From: Marinobacter halophilus
GTDB taxonomy: Bacteria > Pseudomonadota > Gammaproteobacteria > Pseudomonadales > Oleiphilaceae
Reading direction: 5' to 3'
Assembly (NCBI RefSeq): GCF_003007685.1
Contig: NZ_PXNN01000017.1
Location: 597,093 to 661,092, forward strand
Length of the DNA: 64,000 nt
This document shows, piece by piece, positions 28,136 through 37,232 of the stretch; the first letter of the stretch is position 1; the number at the start of each line of letters is the position of its first letter. Position numbers and translations under genes: made by a program. The notes under the pieces are model-generated. The model made no database searches. It saw only the letters and a list, made by a program, of their open reading frames with translations, and had not been told where the DNA came from.

Positions 28136-29412
28136 CAGTTGGTAAGTTCCTGGTTGATAATCAGTTCCACCGGCTCTACCTGGGGGTCTGACGCCATCAC
28201 CTGAGCCTCTATACTGCCCTGCCAGTCACCAGGCTGCGGATTGACGCTGCCGGACCGGCTCAGGCGGGCAATAATCACCACCTCCTGTTCGGCAGAGATG
28301 ATCGCATCTGGCGACATCGCGTAGCGGTCATCCAGCCTGATGTCAGTAGGCAGAGCACCCGCAGTCAGGCGGGCCACTGCTACCGGCGCGCCCTCTGAGG
28401 TAGTTGTTGAGCGGGCAAAGATAAACAGGGTGGTATCGTCCGGAATCCGGTTACGGAAATCGTCGTCCAGCGATACCCGCAAAGACACACCCGGGCCAGC
28501 CTCAACCACGGGCTCGGACTGGCTCTGTTCGCCAGGGGGCTGCTGGCCAAGGCGACGGTAGGACTCATCGATGCCGCCACGAATGGACGCAATCTGCGGG
28601 TGATCCGGAGCCACGGAGACAATTTTTTCCCAATACTCAATGGCCGCCTGGTACTCCTGTTGGCTGAACGCACTGATGCCAAGCAGGCCCAACGAGTTAA
28701 CCTCGTCCGGGTTGAGCGATTGCGCCGCTTCGATGGCCTCGATTACCTCTGGCGTCATCTCCCCTTCACTGTCAAAAAACAGCGCCTGCGCCGCCAGACC
28801 AAAAGCTACCGCACTGGAATCACGGTCCTCAGCGACCGCTGAGGCCAGGTTCTGGAAGGCATTGGCTGCATCCTGGTAGCGCTCTATGCGCATATAGGTC
28901 TGACCCAGCATGGCCCAGCCGTCTGCATTACCGGGATTAGTTTCGAGCCGCGTACGCAATTGCTCGGCCAGTTCTGACACCTTGGCAACCTGCTCATCGC
29001 CAGTCGCATTCATTTCCTGCATCGCCAGATATTGTTCAAGCTGATCCATGGCGCCCCATTGCTCATAGGCAAGAAAGGTCCCCGCAGGCAACAGTAAAAC
29101 CGCCATCAAGGCGATGGCGATGGCGCTGCGCCGGCCCGGAATGCGCGTCTCCGGTTCGGCGTGCTCGGGCACATCGTCCAGCATGGCGCCGGCCAACTCC
29201 TCCTTGAGCAGCTGGTGGTTTTCGTCGTCCAGAATGCCAGCCTCACGTTCATCATCCAGCTCTTTGAGCCGGCTTCGATAGGCAAGCAGGTTTTGGTTTC
29301 TCTGGTCGGTTTCCTGCGTCGATTGGACACGATGGAAAAAGACCGGGTACAGCACAAACGCCAATGCACCAAGAATGAGTGCCGTTGCGGCAATCCAGAA
29401 TGTTTCAGTCAT
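28135..29412 (-). CDS. ccmI: Cytochrome c maturation protein CcmI
   Basis: CcmI delivers apocytochrome c to the haem ligation complex CcmF/CcmH. The 425-residue protein begins with a membrane helix (about 5-25). A cytoplasmic loop with the family motif RLKELDDEREAGILDD follows, then a second helix (about 96-115) and a periplasmic TPR-containing region (about 145-280, with NADGWAMLGQTYMRIERY). The C-terminal beta-rich domain is of the kind fused to gammaproteobacterial CcmI. It is the last gene of the ccm operon, 37 bases after ccmH. Confidence 0.94.
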   Translation of the reverse strand: MTETFWIAATALILGALAFVLYPVFFHRVQSTQETDQRNQNLLAYRSRLKELDDEREAGILDDENHQLLKEELAGAMLDDVPEHAEPETRIPGRRSAIAIALMAVLLLPAGTFLAYEQWGAMDQLEQYLAMQEMNATGDEQVAKVSELAEQLRTRLETNPGNADGWAMLGQTYMRIERYQDAANAFQNLASAVAEDRDSSAVAFGLAAQALFFDSEGEMTPEVIEAIEAAQSLNPDEVNSLGLLGISAFSQQEYQAAIEYWEKIVSVAPDHPQIASIRGGIDESYRRLGQQPPGEQSQSEPVVEAGPGVSLRVSLDDDFRNRIPDDTTLFIFARSTTTSEGAPVAVARLTAGALPTDIRLDDRYAMSPDAIISAEQEVVIIARLSRSGSVNPQPGDWQGSIEAQVMASDPQVEPVELIINQELTN

Positions 29413-29449
29413 GGAGATATCATCACAGTTAAAAAATGTGTTTCAGGGA

Positions 29450-29929
29450 TCAGCTGCGCGACGACGGATCCTTGTCAGTAAGCATCCGTTTGACCCGAGC
29501 CTGTTCTTCCGGACTCAGCGCCGATTCCGGGTTCTGCTTTCGGGACCGCAGCACCACGCCAGCCACGATCAGCAAACCACCGAATACCGCAATGAAAGGA
29601 AAGCCCCACAGCACAATGGTCCGGCTATCCACCGGCGGCTTGTACTTCACAAATTCACCGAAACGGTCGACCAGTGCACCGACGATCTCATCATCGGTGG
29701 CGCCGGACTGCATCATCACGTAAACCTGATCACGCATGTCTTTGGAAATAGGCGCATTGGAGTCGGCAATGTTCTGATTCTGACACTTCGGGCAACGCAA
29801 CTCGGCATTCAGGTTCCGGAACCGCTGCTCCTCGACCTGGGTGTCAAAATCGTAGAATTCAGGCGCCTCCGCCTGTGCTGTAGCGGCGAACACCCACAAT
29901 GCTGCCAGTATGATCAGCATAAACCGCAT
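29450..29929 (-). CDS. ccmH: Cytochrome c maturation protein CcmH
   Basis: Periplasm-facing thioredoxin-like protein that keeps the apocytochrome CXXCH cysteines reduced for haem attachment. In 159 residues it has a signal peptide (cleavage after ATAQA, near residue 20), the active-site motif LRCPKCQN with C46 and C49, and a membrane helix (about 107-127). This is the short CcmH form; the TPR part is the separate CcmI. Its ATG overlaps the ccmG stop by one base. Confidence 0.96.
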   Translation of the reverse strand: MRFMLIILAALWVFAATAQAEAPEFYDFDTQVEEQRFRNLNAELRCPKCQNQNIADSNAPISKDMRDQVYVMMQSGATDDEIVGALVDRFGEFVKYKPPVDSRTIVLWGFPFIAVFGGLLIVAGVVLRSRKQNPESALSPEEQARVKRMLTDKDPSSRS

Positions 29930-30465
29930 CAGCTATTCCCCTCTGCCCGGTTGATCACAGGTAACAGAATTTCTTCCCACACCCGCTCATTAACCACCCC
30001 CACATGGCGGTAACGGACAATGCCCTCGGCGTCGATCACGAAGGTTTCGGGAGCACCATAAACCCCAAGATCAAACCCCAGACTGCCCCGGGGGTCGAAG
30101 ATAATGGTCTGGTATGGGTCACCCAGACGCCCGAGAAAGCGAAACGCGTTTTCTCTCTGATCTTTGTAGTTAAGCCCGATGATGCGCACGCCTTTCTCAT
30201 TGGCCAGCCACATCAGATCTTCATGTTCATCCCAGCACGCAGGGCACCACTCCGCCCAGACATTGAGCAGTGACACCTGGCCATGGAATAGCGATTGGTC
30301 CAGCGTCTGGTCGGGTTCCCGCAGGTTCTCCAGGCTGAACTCCGGAACCGGCTTGCCGATCAATGCAGATTCCAGTTCGGTTGGGTCTTTCCCGATCCCT
30401 GCCGCCAGGAATAACCCGACAGCCAACGCCAGAACCAGCGGCAGGAACAGCGTCAGCCTTTTCAT
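29929..30465 (-). CDS. ccmG: Thiol:disulfide interchange protein CcmG/DsbE
   Basis: Membrane-anchored thioredoxin-fold reductant for the haem-binding cysteines of apocytochrome c. The 178-residue protein has an N-terminal anchor (about 4-24) and active site EWCPACWDEH with C74 and C77. The family GVYGAPETFVID segment contains the cis-proline. The middle residues of the active site are P-A, where P-T is common; this is within family variation. Its ATG overlaps the ccmF stop (ATGA), so the pair is translationally coupled. Confidence 0.96.
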   Translation of the reverse strand: MKRLTLFLPLVLALAVGLFLAAGIGKDPTELESALIGKPVPEFSLENLREPDQTLDQSLFHGQVSLLNVWAEWCPACWDEHEDLMWLANEKGVRIIGLNYKDQRENAFRFLGRLGDPYQTIIFDPRGSLGFDLGVYGAPETFVIDAEGIVRYRHVGVVNERVWEEILLPVINRAEGNS

Positions 30466-32468
30466 GTGCCAGCCTCCGCAGGCTTGCCGCCAACAACGTC
30501 TTCTTCATTACCAGCTGAGGCCACTTTGGCCTCCGAGTGAGCTCGAATCCGGTAGCGTTTATCCGAAATCGCCAGAAAACCACCAATCGCCATGACCAGC
30601 GATCCCAGCCATAGCCAGCGCACCAACGGCTTGTATTGCAGGCGAATGGCCCAGGCATCATCGGTTATGCGCTCACCGATGGCGATAAACACGTCACGGA
30701 ACAGACCACCATCAATATCGGCTTCGGTCATAACGCTCATACCGACCGGGTAGTGACGTTTTTCCGGGTGCAATTCGGAGACGTGTTTGCCATCGAGGAA
30801 GACGTCAAAACTACCGTACTCGGCGGTAAAGTTGGCACCCCGACGGTCGCCAATGCTTTTAAACACCACCTGATAGTCACCCACCATGACAGAATCGCCC
30901 GGAACCATCCTGACGTCTCTCTCGATGCCGTAGTTTGAAACCACGGTTGCACCGGCAATGACCATGGCCAGGCCAAGATGACCAGACACCATCCCGTAGT
31001 AGCTGCGCGACTGGCGCTTCAGACCATGCAGCCGGCCGCGGCGGGACGACGACTTGTCCCAGAGATCCCACGCCGTGGCAACGGTTATCCAGACTGCGGC
31101 AAACACACCGGCGAAAGCCCAGGGCGCAAAGCTGCCATAAATCAACATCACGGCAGTCGTTGCTACAACACTGACGGCCAATGGCCACAGCAACTTACGG
31201 GCAAGCCAGCCACCGTCGGTCTTCTTCCAGCGTGAGAAGATACCAGCGCCCAGCAACAGACCAGCGGCCACCGCCAATGGACTGAAGGTGGCGTTGAAGA
31301 AGGGCTCACCGATGGACAGCTTGCCCATGTTCAGATAATCCAGAACCAGCGGATAGAGCGTGCCAATTGCGACCAGTAGTGTGGCCGCCACCAGTAACAC
31401 GTTATTCAGTAACAGAAATATTTCCCGCGACAGGGAATCGTAACGGGCACGGACGTGGACTACCGGTGCCCGGAACGCGTACAGGACAAGACTGGCCACC
31501 ACGGTAATACCCAGCAAGGCAAGCAGGAATGAGCCCCGCTCCGGGTCGGCGGCAAAGGAATGCACGGATGTCAGAACGCCCGACCGCACCAAGAAGGCCC
31601 CAAGCAGACTCAGGGAAAAGGTGACAATGGCCAGTAATACGGTCCAGCTTTTGAAGACACCGCGCTTTTCAGTCACCGCCAATGAGTGCATCAACGCGGT
31701 ACCCGACAGCCACGGCAGCAAGGAAGCGTTTTCGACCGGATCCCAGAACCACCAGCCGCCCCAGCCAAGCTCGTAATAGGCCCACCAACTGCCCAAGGCG
31801 ATGCCGATCGTCAAAAAAGACCAGGCAACCGTCGTCCAGGGTCGTGACCAACGGGCCCAGGCGGCGTCAAGCTTGCCATTGATCAGCGCAGCGATAGCAA
31901 AGGCAAAGGCAACCGAGAAGCCCACGTAACCCATATACAACATGGGCGGGTGCAGAATCAGGCCGATGTCCTGCAGCAGCGGATTCAAGTCTCGGCCATC
32001 AGCCGGAATGTTCGGCAAAATGCGCTCGAACGGGTTGGAGGTAATAACAATAAAAAGAAAAAACCCGACGCAGATCATGCCCAGAACAGACAAGACCTGT
32101 GACACCATCACCGACGGCAGTTTTCGGCTGAACACAGCCACCGCCAGGGTCCAGCCTGCCAGCATCAGAATCCACAGCAGCAGGGAACCTTCATGGCCGC
32201 CCCAGACCGCGCTGAACTTGTAATACCAGGGCAGCATACTGTTGCTGTTATTGGCGACATAAGCTACCGAGAAGTCATCCACCATGAATGCGTGAGTCAG
32301 CACCGCAAACGACAATGCGGTAAACACAAACATACCGGTCGACAGGGGGCGGGCGAACGCCTGAAGGCTGTCACGGCCGGTCAGTGCCCCGGCCAGCGGG
32401 ACAACAGAGAGAAGTACTGCCAGCAACAGCGCGATTATCAGTGCAAGCTGTCCGAGTTCCGGATACAT
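30462..32468 (-). CDS. ccmF: Cytochrome c haem lyase subunit CcmF
   Basis: Large integral-membrane component of the haem ligase that transfers haem from holo-CcmE to apocytochrome c. The 668-residue protein has many membrane segments, the tryptophan-rich periplasmic WWD motif (GWGGWWFWDPVENASLLPWL) and the conserved histidine environment. ATG 32468 is followed by the expected N-terminus YPELGQLALIIALLLAVL. It lies between ccmE (33 bases upstream) and ccmG (4-base overlap). Confidence 0.97.
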   Translation of the reverse strand: MYPELGQLALIIALLLAVLLSVVPLAGALTGRDSLQAFARPLSTGMFVFTALSFAVLTHAFMVDDFSVAYVANNSNSMLPWYYKFSAVWGGHEGSLLLWILMLAGWTLAVAVFSRKLPSVMVSQVLSVLGMICVGFFLFIVITSNPFERILPNIPADGRDLNPLLQDIGLILHPPMLYMGYVGFSVAFAFAIAALINGKLDAAWARWSRPWTTVAWSFLTIGIALGSWWAYYELGWGGWWFWDPVENASLLPWLSGTALMHSLAVTEKRGVFKSWTVLLAIVTFSLSLLGAFLVRSGVLTSVHSFAADPERGSFLLALLGITVVASLVLYAFRAPVVHVRARYDSLSREIFLLLNNVLLVAATLLVAIGTLYPLVLDYLNMGKLSIGEPFFNATFSPLAVAAGLLLGAGIFSRWKKTDGGWLARKLLWPLAVSVVATTAVMLIYGSFAPWAFAGVFAAVWITVATAWDLWDKSSSRRGRLHGLKRQSRSYYGMVSGHLGLAMVIAGATVVSNYGIERDVRMVPGDSVMVGDYQVVFKSIGDRRGANFTAEYGSFDVFLDGKHVSELHPEKRHYPVGMSVMTEADIDGGLFRDVFIAIGERITDDAWAIRLQYKPLVRWLWLGSLVMAIGGFLAISDKRYRIRAHSEAKVASAGNEEDVVGGKPAEAGT

Positions 32469-32501
32469 CGGGTTCCTCCAGCAGGGGAATGGTGCAAAGG
32501 T

Positions 32502-32981
32502 TTAGTAGGCGGTGGATTCCGCTGCTTTTTGCGCATCGGCCGCTTTGTGCTGGCCCTTCGACGCACGTTCAAGCGCGTCGGCTACTTCCGGTGGCATGTA
32601 TTGTTCATCATGCTTTGCCAGCACCTGATCAGCAATAAAGCGCCCGCTGGCATCCATGCGGCCCATGGCGACAATGCCCTGACCTTCAGCGAACAGGTCT
32701 GGCAAGATGCCGACATATTCCATGGGTACAGATGCAGAAAAATCGGTAACCCGGAACTCGACCTTCAGACTTTCCGGATCACGAATTACGCTGCCCTCCT
32801 CCACCATTCCACCAGCACGAATGCGAACATCCACCGGCACATTGCCCGCGGCAATCTCGCTGGGATCATAGAACAGATTGATGTTCTGACGCAGCGCATA
32901 GGTTGTCAGGCCCACGGCTATGGCAAGGCCGGCAACCAGGAACAACACGATGGTCAAGCGCTTTTTACGAATCGGATGCAT
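32502..32981 (-). CDS. ccmE: Cytochrome c-type biogenesis haem chaperone CcmE
   Basis: Periplasmic, membrane-anchored chaperone that binds haem covalently through a histidine and passes it to CcmF/H. The 159-residue protein starts [14 protein letters not shown] with a membrane helix at about 9-29. The beta-barrel domain carries the haem-binding motif [12 protein letters not shown] with H124 and the nearby tyrosine. The C-terminal tail is polar. It lies 14 bases after ccmD. Confidence 0.97.
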   Translation of the reverse strand: MHPIRKKRLTIVLFLVAGLAIAVGLTTYALRQNINLFYDPSEIAAGNVPVDVRIRAGGMVEEGSVIRDPESLKVEFRVTDFSASVPMEYVGILPDLFAEGQGIVAMGRMDASGRFIADQVLAKHDEQYMPPEVADALERASKGQHKAADAQKAAESTAY

Positions 32982-32995
32982 GAGTTACCTGCTTT

Positions 32996-33232
32996 TCAGT
33001 CCTGAGAAATTTCAACACGGGTAAAGGTTGCCGGCGCCTTGCGAGTGGTCTGTCCTGAGGTCTTTGCGTCAGTTTCATATCGGCGTTGGCAAGCGCCGAG
33101 CACCGATTGATTGCGTTTCACCGACCACACCATCAAACCGGCGAGCAACACCACAAAGACCGCATAACACGCCCAAACGTAAGGCCCATGACCTTCCATA
33201 GCGATAAAGGCTGAGAACGAATCAAACGCCAT
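32996..33232 (-). CDS. ccmD: Haem exporter protein CcmD
   Basis: Small membrane protein needed for release of holo-CcmE from the CcmABC complex. The 78-residue protein has the usual short N-terminal region with AMEGHGPYVWACYAV, a single membrane helix (about 18-37) and a basic cytoplasmic tail. It is the conserved tiny gene between ccmC (3 bases) and ccmE. Confidence 0.93.
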   Translation of the reverse strand: MAFDSFSAFIAMEGHGPYVWACYAVFVVLLAGLMVWSVKRNQSVLGACQRRYETDAKTSGQTTRKAPATFTRVEISQD

Positions 33233-33235
33233 TGG

Positions 33236-33979
33236 TTACTTCCTTCCTGCCAAGACCAGTTCTCTGACCCACCGGGTTCTCTGCTCCCGAACCAGAATTT
33301 CGGTTTTCATCCGGATGCAAGCCAGCCAACCGAACAGCAAATAGAGTCCCAGCACCGAGAGTAACAGCGGCAGCCACATTTCCATGGGCATGGTCGGCTT
33401 CTCGGTCAGTTTGAACGTGGCCGGCTGATGGAGTGTATTCCACCAGTCTACGGAGTATTTGATAATGGGGATATTCACTACCCCCACCAGCACTAGCACA
33501 GCGACCGCCCGGGCCGCGGATTTTTCGTCGTTGATCGCGCGATCCAGCGCAATCACGCCGCCATAAAGAAACAGCAGGATCAGCATGGCGGTCAGCCGCG
33601 CATCCCACACCCACCAGGTGCCCCAGGTCGGCTTGCCCCAGATCGCACCGGTGAACAGAGCAAGAAAGGTAAACAACAAACCAACGGGCGCAATCGCTTT
33701 GACAAAGACATCCGCCAGCTTCATGCGCCAGACCAGAGTCACCACCGCGGCCACCGCCATACTGATGTAGATGGACTGGGCCAGAAAGGCGCTGGGTACA
33801 TGAATAAAAATAATCCGGTAACTATTACCTTGAAGGTAATCTTTGGGTGCAAAGGCCAGACCCCAGATCAGACCCGCAGCCAGCAGAAGCAACCCACCGG
33901 CCAGCAGCCAGGGCATAAACCGGGTTGCAATCCCGAAGAACCACTTGGGAGAACCCAGCTTGTGAAAAAATTGCCACAT
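33236..33979 (-). CDS. ccmC: Haem exporter subunit CcmC
   Basis: Six-helix membrane protein that presents haem to CcmE. The 247-residue protein contains the WWD-type tryptophan-rich loop ([20 protein letters not shown]) and two conserved periplasmic histidines (IIFIHVPSA, and NTLHQPATF). The opening [15 protein letters not shown] is typical. It is 58 bases downstream of ccmB and 3 bases upstream of ccmD. Confidence 0.97.
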   Translation of the reverse strand: MWQFFHKLGSPKWFFGIATRFMPWLLAGGLLLLAAGLIWGLAFAPKDYLQGNSYRIIFIHVPSAFLAQSIYISMAVAAVVTLVWRMKLADVFVKAIAPVGLLFTFLALFTGAIWGKPTWGTWWVWDARLTAMLILLFLYGGVIALDRAINDEKSAARAVAVLVLVGVVNIPIIKYSVDWWNTLHQPATFKLTEKPTMPMEMWLPLLLSVLGLYLLFGWLACIRMKTEILVREQRTRWVRELVLAGRK

Positions 33980-34037
33980 CAGTCAGTCACCGTCTTGCTG
34001 TTTACTGTTCGTTTAACCCGCGGGATCACCCGGGCCG

Positions 34038-34763
34038 TTAACTGTTGGACATGCTGATCCGCAGCGCTGCGGCTGAGGCAAACGGCGCGAGGGTCAGCGC
34101 AAGCACCAGAAATGCCCCCATCAGCGCCAGATAGCCACCCACGGGCGCACCCTCGGCGGCGGCTGCCACGGTTCCGGTACCAAAAATCAGCACAGGAATG
34201 TACAGCGGAATAATCAGCAATGACAAGAGCACGCCCGCAGAGCGCAATCCCAGAGTTAACGCGGCACCGATAGAACCGATCAGGCTGAGTACCGGTGTGC
34301 CGATCAGCAGCGTTAGACACAGAATTGCAATAGAGTTCCCGTCAAGATGCACCATTACCCCCAGAACCGGAGACAAAATCACCAGCGGCAAGCCGGTGAG
34401 CATCCAGTGCGCCAGCGTTTTCGCCAGGATCAGCAGAAACAGAGGCTGCGGTTGCAGCACTAGCTGCTCAAGGGTGCCATCGTCAAAGTCATGCCGGAAC
34501 AGGTGATCAAGGGATAACAAAACCGCCAACAAGGCCGCGACCCACAGGATGCCTGCACCGGACTGCTGCAGAAACGACACCTCCGGACTCACGCCCAAAG
34601 GAAACAGCGTTACCACCATGACAAAAAACAACAGAGGGTTCAGCAAATCCTGCCGCTGCCGGAACGCCACTCGTACGTCACGGGCAAACACCGCCAGCAT
34701 CGCGCTGAAGACACCCACCCCCTGCTCTACCGGCTTGACCAGCGCCCGACCCGCACTATTCAT
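34038..34763 (-). CDS. ccmB: Haem exporter permease CcmB
   Basis: Membrane partner of the ATPase CcmA in the ABC-type complex that drives release of haem-loaded CcmE. The 241-residue protein has six hydrophobic segments and the family motifs RQRQDLLNPLLFFVMV, PLGVSPE and GTLEQLVLQPQPL. ATG 34763 (MNSAGRAL) has GGAGGG just upstream and overlaps the ccmA stop by 8 bases; an in-frame codon at 34781 lies inside ccmA and is less likely. Confidence 0.95.
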   Translation of the reverse strand: MNSAGRALVKPVEQGVGVFSAMLAVFARDVRVAFRQRQDLLNPLLFFVMVVTLFPLGVSPEVSFLQQSGAGILWVAALLAVLLSLDHLFRHDFDDGTLEQLVLQPQPLFLLILAKTLAHWMLTGLPLVILSPVLGVMVHLDGNSIAILCLTLLIGTPVLSLIGSIGAALTLGLRSAGVLLSLLIIPLYIPVLIFGTGTVAAAAEGAPVGGYLALMGAFLVLALTLAPFASAAALRISMSNS

Positions 34764-35394
34764 TGCCCCGCCCTCCGCCAAGGACGATGCGCCGCATACC
34801 CGGTACCTGCAGATCGTGATGAGTAGTCACCAGCACCGCACCACCCTCAGCCGCTCTTTGCTGCAACAGAGCCTCAATGGCTTTGACACCTTCCGCATCA
34901 ATTGCCGTGAACACTTCATCGAGCAGCCACAGGGGTTCGTCCGCAACCAGTAATCGCGCCAACGCGACTCTGCGCTGCTGGCCAGCAGACAGGTTCCGGC
35001 AGGGCACGTTCTCATATCCGGCCAACCCGGTGCCTGCCAGTGCCTGCGCCAATACGTCGTCATTCACCGGACGACGACCCGCCATCAGCGCACGCAGATT
35101 TTCCATAGGCGTCAACAACGGTTTGATGCCGGGACGATGCCCCAGGTACAAGGTATTACGGTGAAAGGATTCACGATCGTGGGCCCGGGGCTTACCACAC
35201 CAGAGCAATTCACCGGTCCAGGCATCGTTCAGGCCCGCTAGAATGCGCAACAGAGTGGTTTTGCCAGAACCATTCTCGCCCTCGACACGGGTCAAGGTAC
35301 CGGGCACTATGGAAAACGACAAATTCTGGAGCAACAGGCGCTCATCCCGTTCACACTCGAGATCAACCGCCTGTAGTAAAGGCTCGGACATCAT
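34756..35394 (-). CDS. ccmA: Haem exporter ATP-binding protein CcmA
   Basis: ABC ATPase of the CcmABCD complex. The 212-residue protein has Walker A GENGSGKTT (39-47), the ABC signature NLSAGQQRRVALARLL, Walker B LWLLDEVF and the switch histidine in TTHHD. It is the first gene of a nine-gene ccm operon. Two adjacent ATG codons (35394 and 35391) could serve as start. Confidence 0.96.
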   Translation of the reverse strand: MMSEPLLQAVDLECERDERLLLQNLSFSIVPGTLTRVEGENGSGKTTLLRILAGLNDAWTGELLWCGKPRAHDRESFHRNTLYLGHRPGIKPLLTPMENLRALMAGRRPVNDDVLAQALAGTGLAGYENVPCRNLSAGQQRRVALARLLVADEPLWLLDEVFTAIDAEGVKAIEALLQQRAAEGGAVLVTTHHDLQVPGMRRIVLGGGRGNE

Positions 35395-35497
35395 GGCCCC
35401 ATGTCAGGACGAAGGATGCGCAGCAGGCATCGGGTGTATGGGCGAAGGTCACGCACGTGCCAACATCTAATCGAGGCATTCGTTACCGACGCGGCGT

Positions 35498-35503
35498 ATT
35501 ATA
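35498..35503 (-). promoter_or_regulatory. Candidate -10 element of the ccm operon
   Basis: A perfect TATAAT on the minus strand about 105 bases upstream of ccmA, without a convincing -35 at the right distance. It is the only consensus -10 in the 150-base divergent gap between ccmA and the FliK-like gene. Confidence 0.35.
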
Positions 35504-35544
35504 ACGAAAGCGGCCCTGGAATACTCTTGCCCGATATCAAATGA

Positions 35545-36924
35545 ATGACAATGAAACTGAACGGCGGACAACCCCCGATCCCAACTCCGGACTTACCCCC
35601 AAGCCGGAACAACACCGGTCAGGCCAACGCCGGGCTCCGCGAGAGTGGCGCCTCTGCACAACGACCTGATCCGCTCCAATCTGCCCAACAACAATTGGCA
35701 CAGCTGCGCCTGAGCAATAATGAAACCGCACTGGCGCGAGTCGCAGAGATTCTGCAGCAAAAAGGGGGCGGGCATGAGCTATTACTGGAGTTAAGAGGCC
35801 AGAGCCTGGCGGTGTCCGCCGGAATCAAGCCCCCCGAGCTGTCCGTCGGTGACTTGATCAAGGTGATGCGGGCCGGCAATGAACTGCAATTGATGGGCAA
35901 ACTGGCCCCTGGACAAGATGCCAGCATTGCCCGGGCCCTGGCCCAGCGCCTGCCCTGGCAACAAAATCTGCAAACCGGCCTGTCGCAGTTATTACAGACC
36001 ATAACCACAGGCTTGAAACCCGCGCCACAACCCGGGCAGTCGCCGTCGCAAAACTTGGCCCAGCCGTTGCCCACCGCTGCCCGGGAAAATCTTCAAACCT
36101 TGATGAGCCAGTTGATAAAATCTGACGGCTTGCCTCCAGGTGTTGGCAAGACCGACGGTGTACCCCAGCAAGTCCGGCAATGGTTGTCTGAAAGCGGCGT
36201 TTTCGCAGAATCCAGACTGCTGCAGTCCGGGCAGGCCGCCAACACGCTGCCCGACCTGAAACTGTCGCTGGCACGCATTGTCAGCACGCTACTGGCGGCA
36301 CAGGGACAGGGCGCAGAGCAGTTCAACCGGTTAACGCCACTGGCCAGTCATGACCTGATGCAAGCGCCCCTTCAGTTCCCTCAGCCCAGCTCAGCACAAC
36401 CGCAAGGCAGCAGCGAGGCAACCTCGGTCGGGCAAACCCTGCGCCTGCTTGCCGGCATGCTGAACCGGATTACGGTTAACCAGTTACATAGCCAGGTGCT
36501 GACCGCGAGGGCCGGCGCCGAACCCGGCACGCCCACCAACACGCTACTGATCGAATTGCCCTGGGTTACTCCGCAACAGGAGCCAAGGATCGCCCAGCTC
36601 CGACTGGAACAATACCGGCACGACGAAGAAACCCCGGGCCGGCGCGAACGATCTGCCATCAGTGAATGGCGCTTATCCCTGTCGATGGACCTGGATCAGG
36701 CGGGGCCGCTGCACTTCGACGTGTCGTTTCGGTACCCGTCGGTCAGCGCCCAGGTGTGGGCAGAGAAGCAATCGACCCTGAGACAGGTGCATCAGGAGCT
36801 GCCCTTACTGCGGCAAAGTTTGACCGATCTGGGTCTTGAGGTGAAAGACCTGGACTGCCGGCGAGGCAGCCCGCAGCAGACCCAAACCCGACTGGAGCAC
36901 CGACTGGTGGACACCAAGGCATGA
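35545..36924 (+). CDS. FliK-like protein (flagellar hook-length control C-terminal domain)
   Basis: A 459-residue protein in two parts. A Gln/Pro/Leu-rich N-terminal 280 residues look extended and of low complexity. The C-terminal region (about 300-440) resembles the FliK hook-length domain: RIAQLRLEQYRHD, LSLSMDLDQAGPLHFDVSF, and a final segment with LPLLRQSLTDLGLEVKDL. The true fliK is elsewhere in this window (62.8-64 kb), so this is a second copy. It overlaps by ATGA the FlhB-tail-like gene; FliK normally acts on the FlhB tail, so the pairing is meaningful. No clear ribosome-binding site; ATG 35551 is another possible start. Confidence 0.8.
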   Translation: MTMKLNGGQPPIPTPDLPPSRNNTGQANAGLRESGASAQRPDPLQSAQQQLAQLRLSNNETALARVAEILQQKGGGHELLLELRGQSLAVSAGIKPPELSVGDLIKVMRAGNELQLMGKLAPGQDASIARALAQRLPWQQNLQTGLSQLLQTITTGLKPAPQPGQSPSQNLAQPLPTAARENLQTLMSQLIKSDGLPPGVGKTDGVPQQVRQWLSESGVFAESRLLQSGQAANTLPDLKLSLARIVSTLLAAQGQGAEQFNRLTPLASHDLMQAPLQFPQPSSAQPQGSSEATSVGQTLRLLAGMLNRITVNQLHSQVLTARAGAEPGTPTNTLLIELPWVTPQQEPRIAQLRLEQYRHDEETPGRRERSAISEWRLSLSMDLDQAGPLHFDVSFRYPSVSAQVWAEKQSTLRQVHQELPLLRQSLTDLGLEVKDLDCRRGSPQQTQTRLEHRLVDTKA

Positions 36925-37232
36925 CACAGAAGCACACAGACACCCCGGCCGCGGTTGCCCTGAAATACGATGGCGAGCGCGCGCCCGTGATTACAGCAAC
37001 CGGAACCTGGGAACTGGCCGAGGAAATTATCCGGATTGCCAGAGAGCATGACGTCCCGCTTTACGAAAATGCCGAACTGGCGGGCATTCTGGCCCGGCTG
37101 TCACTGAATGACGAAATTCCGGAAGAGCTGTACCGGGTGATTGCGGAAATTCTGGCCTTCGCCTTTCACATTCGAGGCCGGACACCCGGAGATGCCCGGC
37201 CCGCCGCCGACGAGCCATCAGTTGATCAGTGA
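36921..37232 (+). CDS. FlhB C-terminal-domain-like protein
   Basis: A 103-residue soluble protein matching the cytoplasmic tail of FlhB just after its autocleavage site. AAVALKYDGERAPVITATG here aligns with YAVALKYDQMSMGAPVVVAKG in FlhB of this window, and DEIPEELYRVIAEILAFAF aligns with QEIPDGLYMAIAQVLAYVF. The membrane half and the NPTH cleavage motif are absent, so it mimics the cleaved C-terminal fragment of the export switch. Similar stand-alone tails (FhlB/YlqH type) are known in other bacteria. Coupled by ATGA to the FliK-like gene. Its last 15 bases overlap a convergent ATPase gene. Confidence 0.9.
   Translation: MTQKHTDTPAAVALKYDGERAPVITATGTWELAEEIIRIAREHDVPLYENAELAGILARLSLNDEIPEELYRVIAEILAFAFHIRGRTPGDARPAADEPSVDQ

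Noticed and set aside
32193..33005. 270-codon open frame on the + strand over ccmF/ccmE
   Set aside because: Spans the junction of two well-supported ccm genes on the opposite strand and shows no family features.
35517..35532. Sigma-54-like TGG...TTGCC upstream of the FliK-like gene
   Set aside because: GG-to-GC spacing is 9 rather than the required 10 bases and the -24 element is poor.
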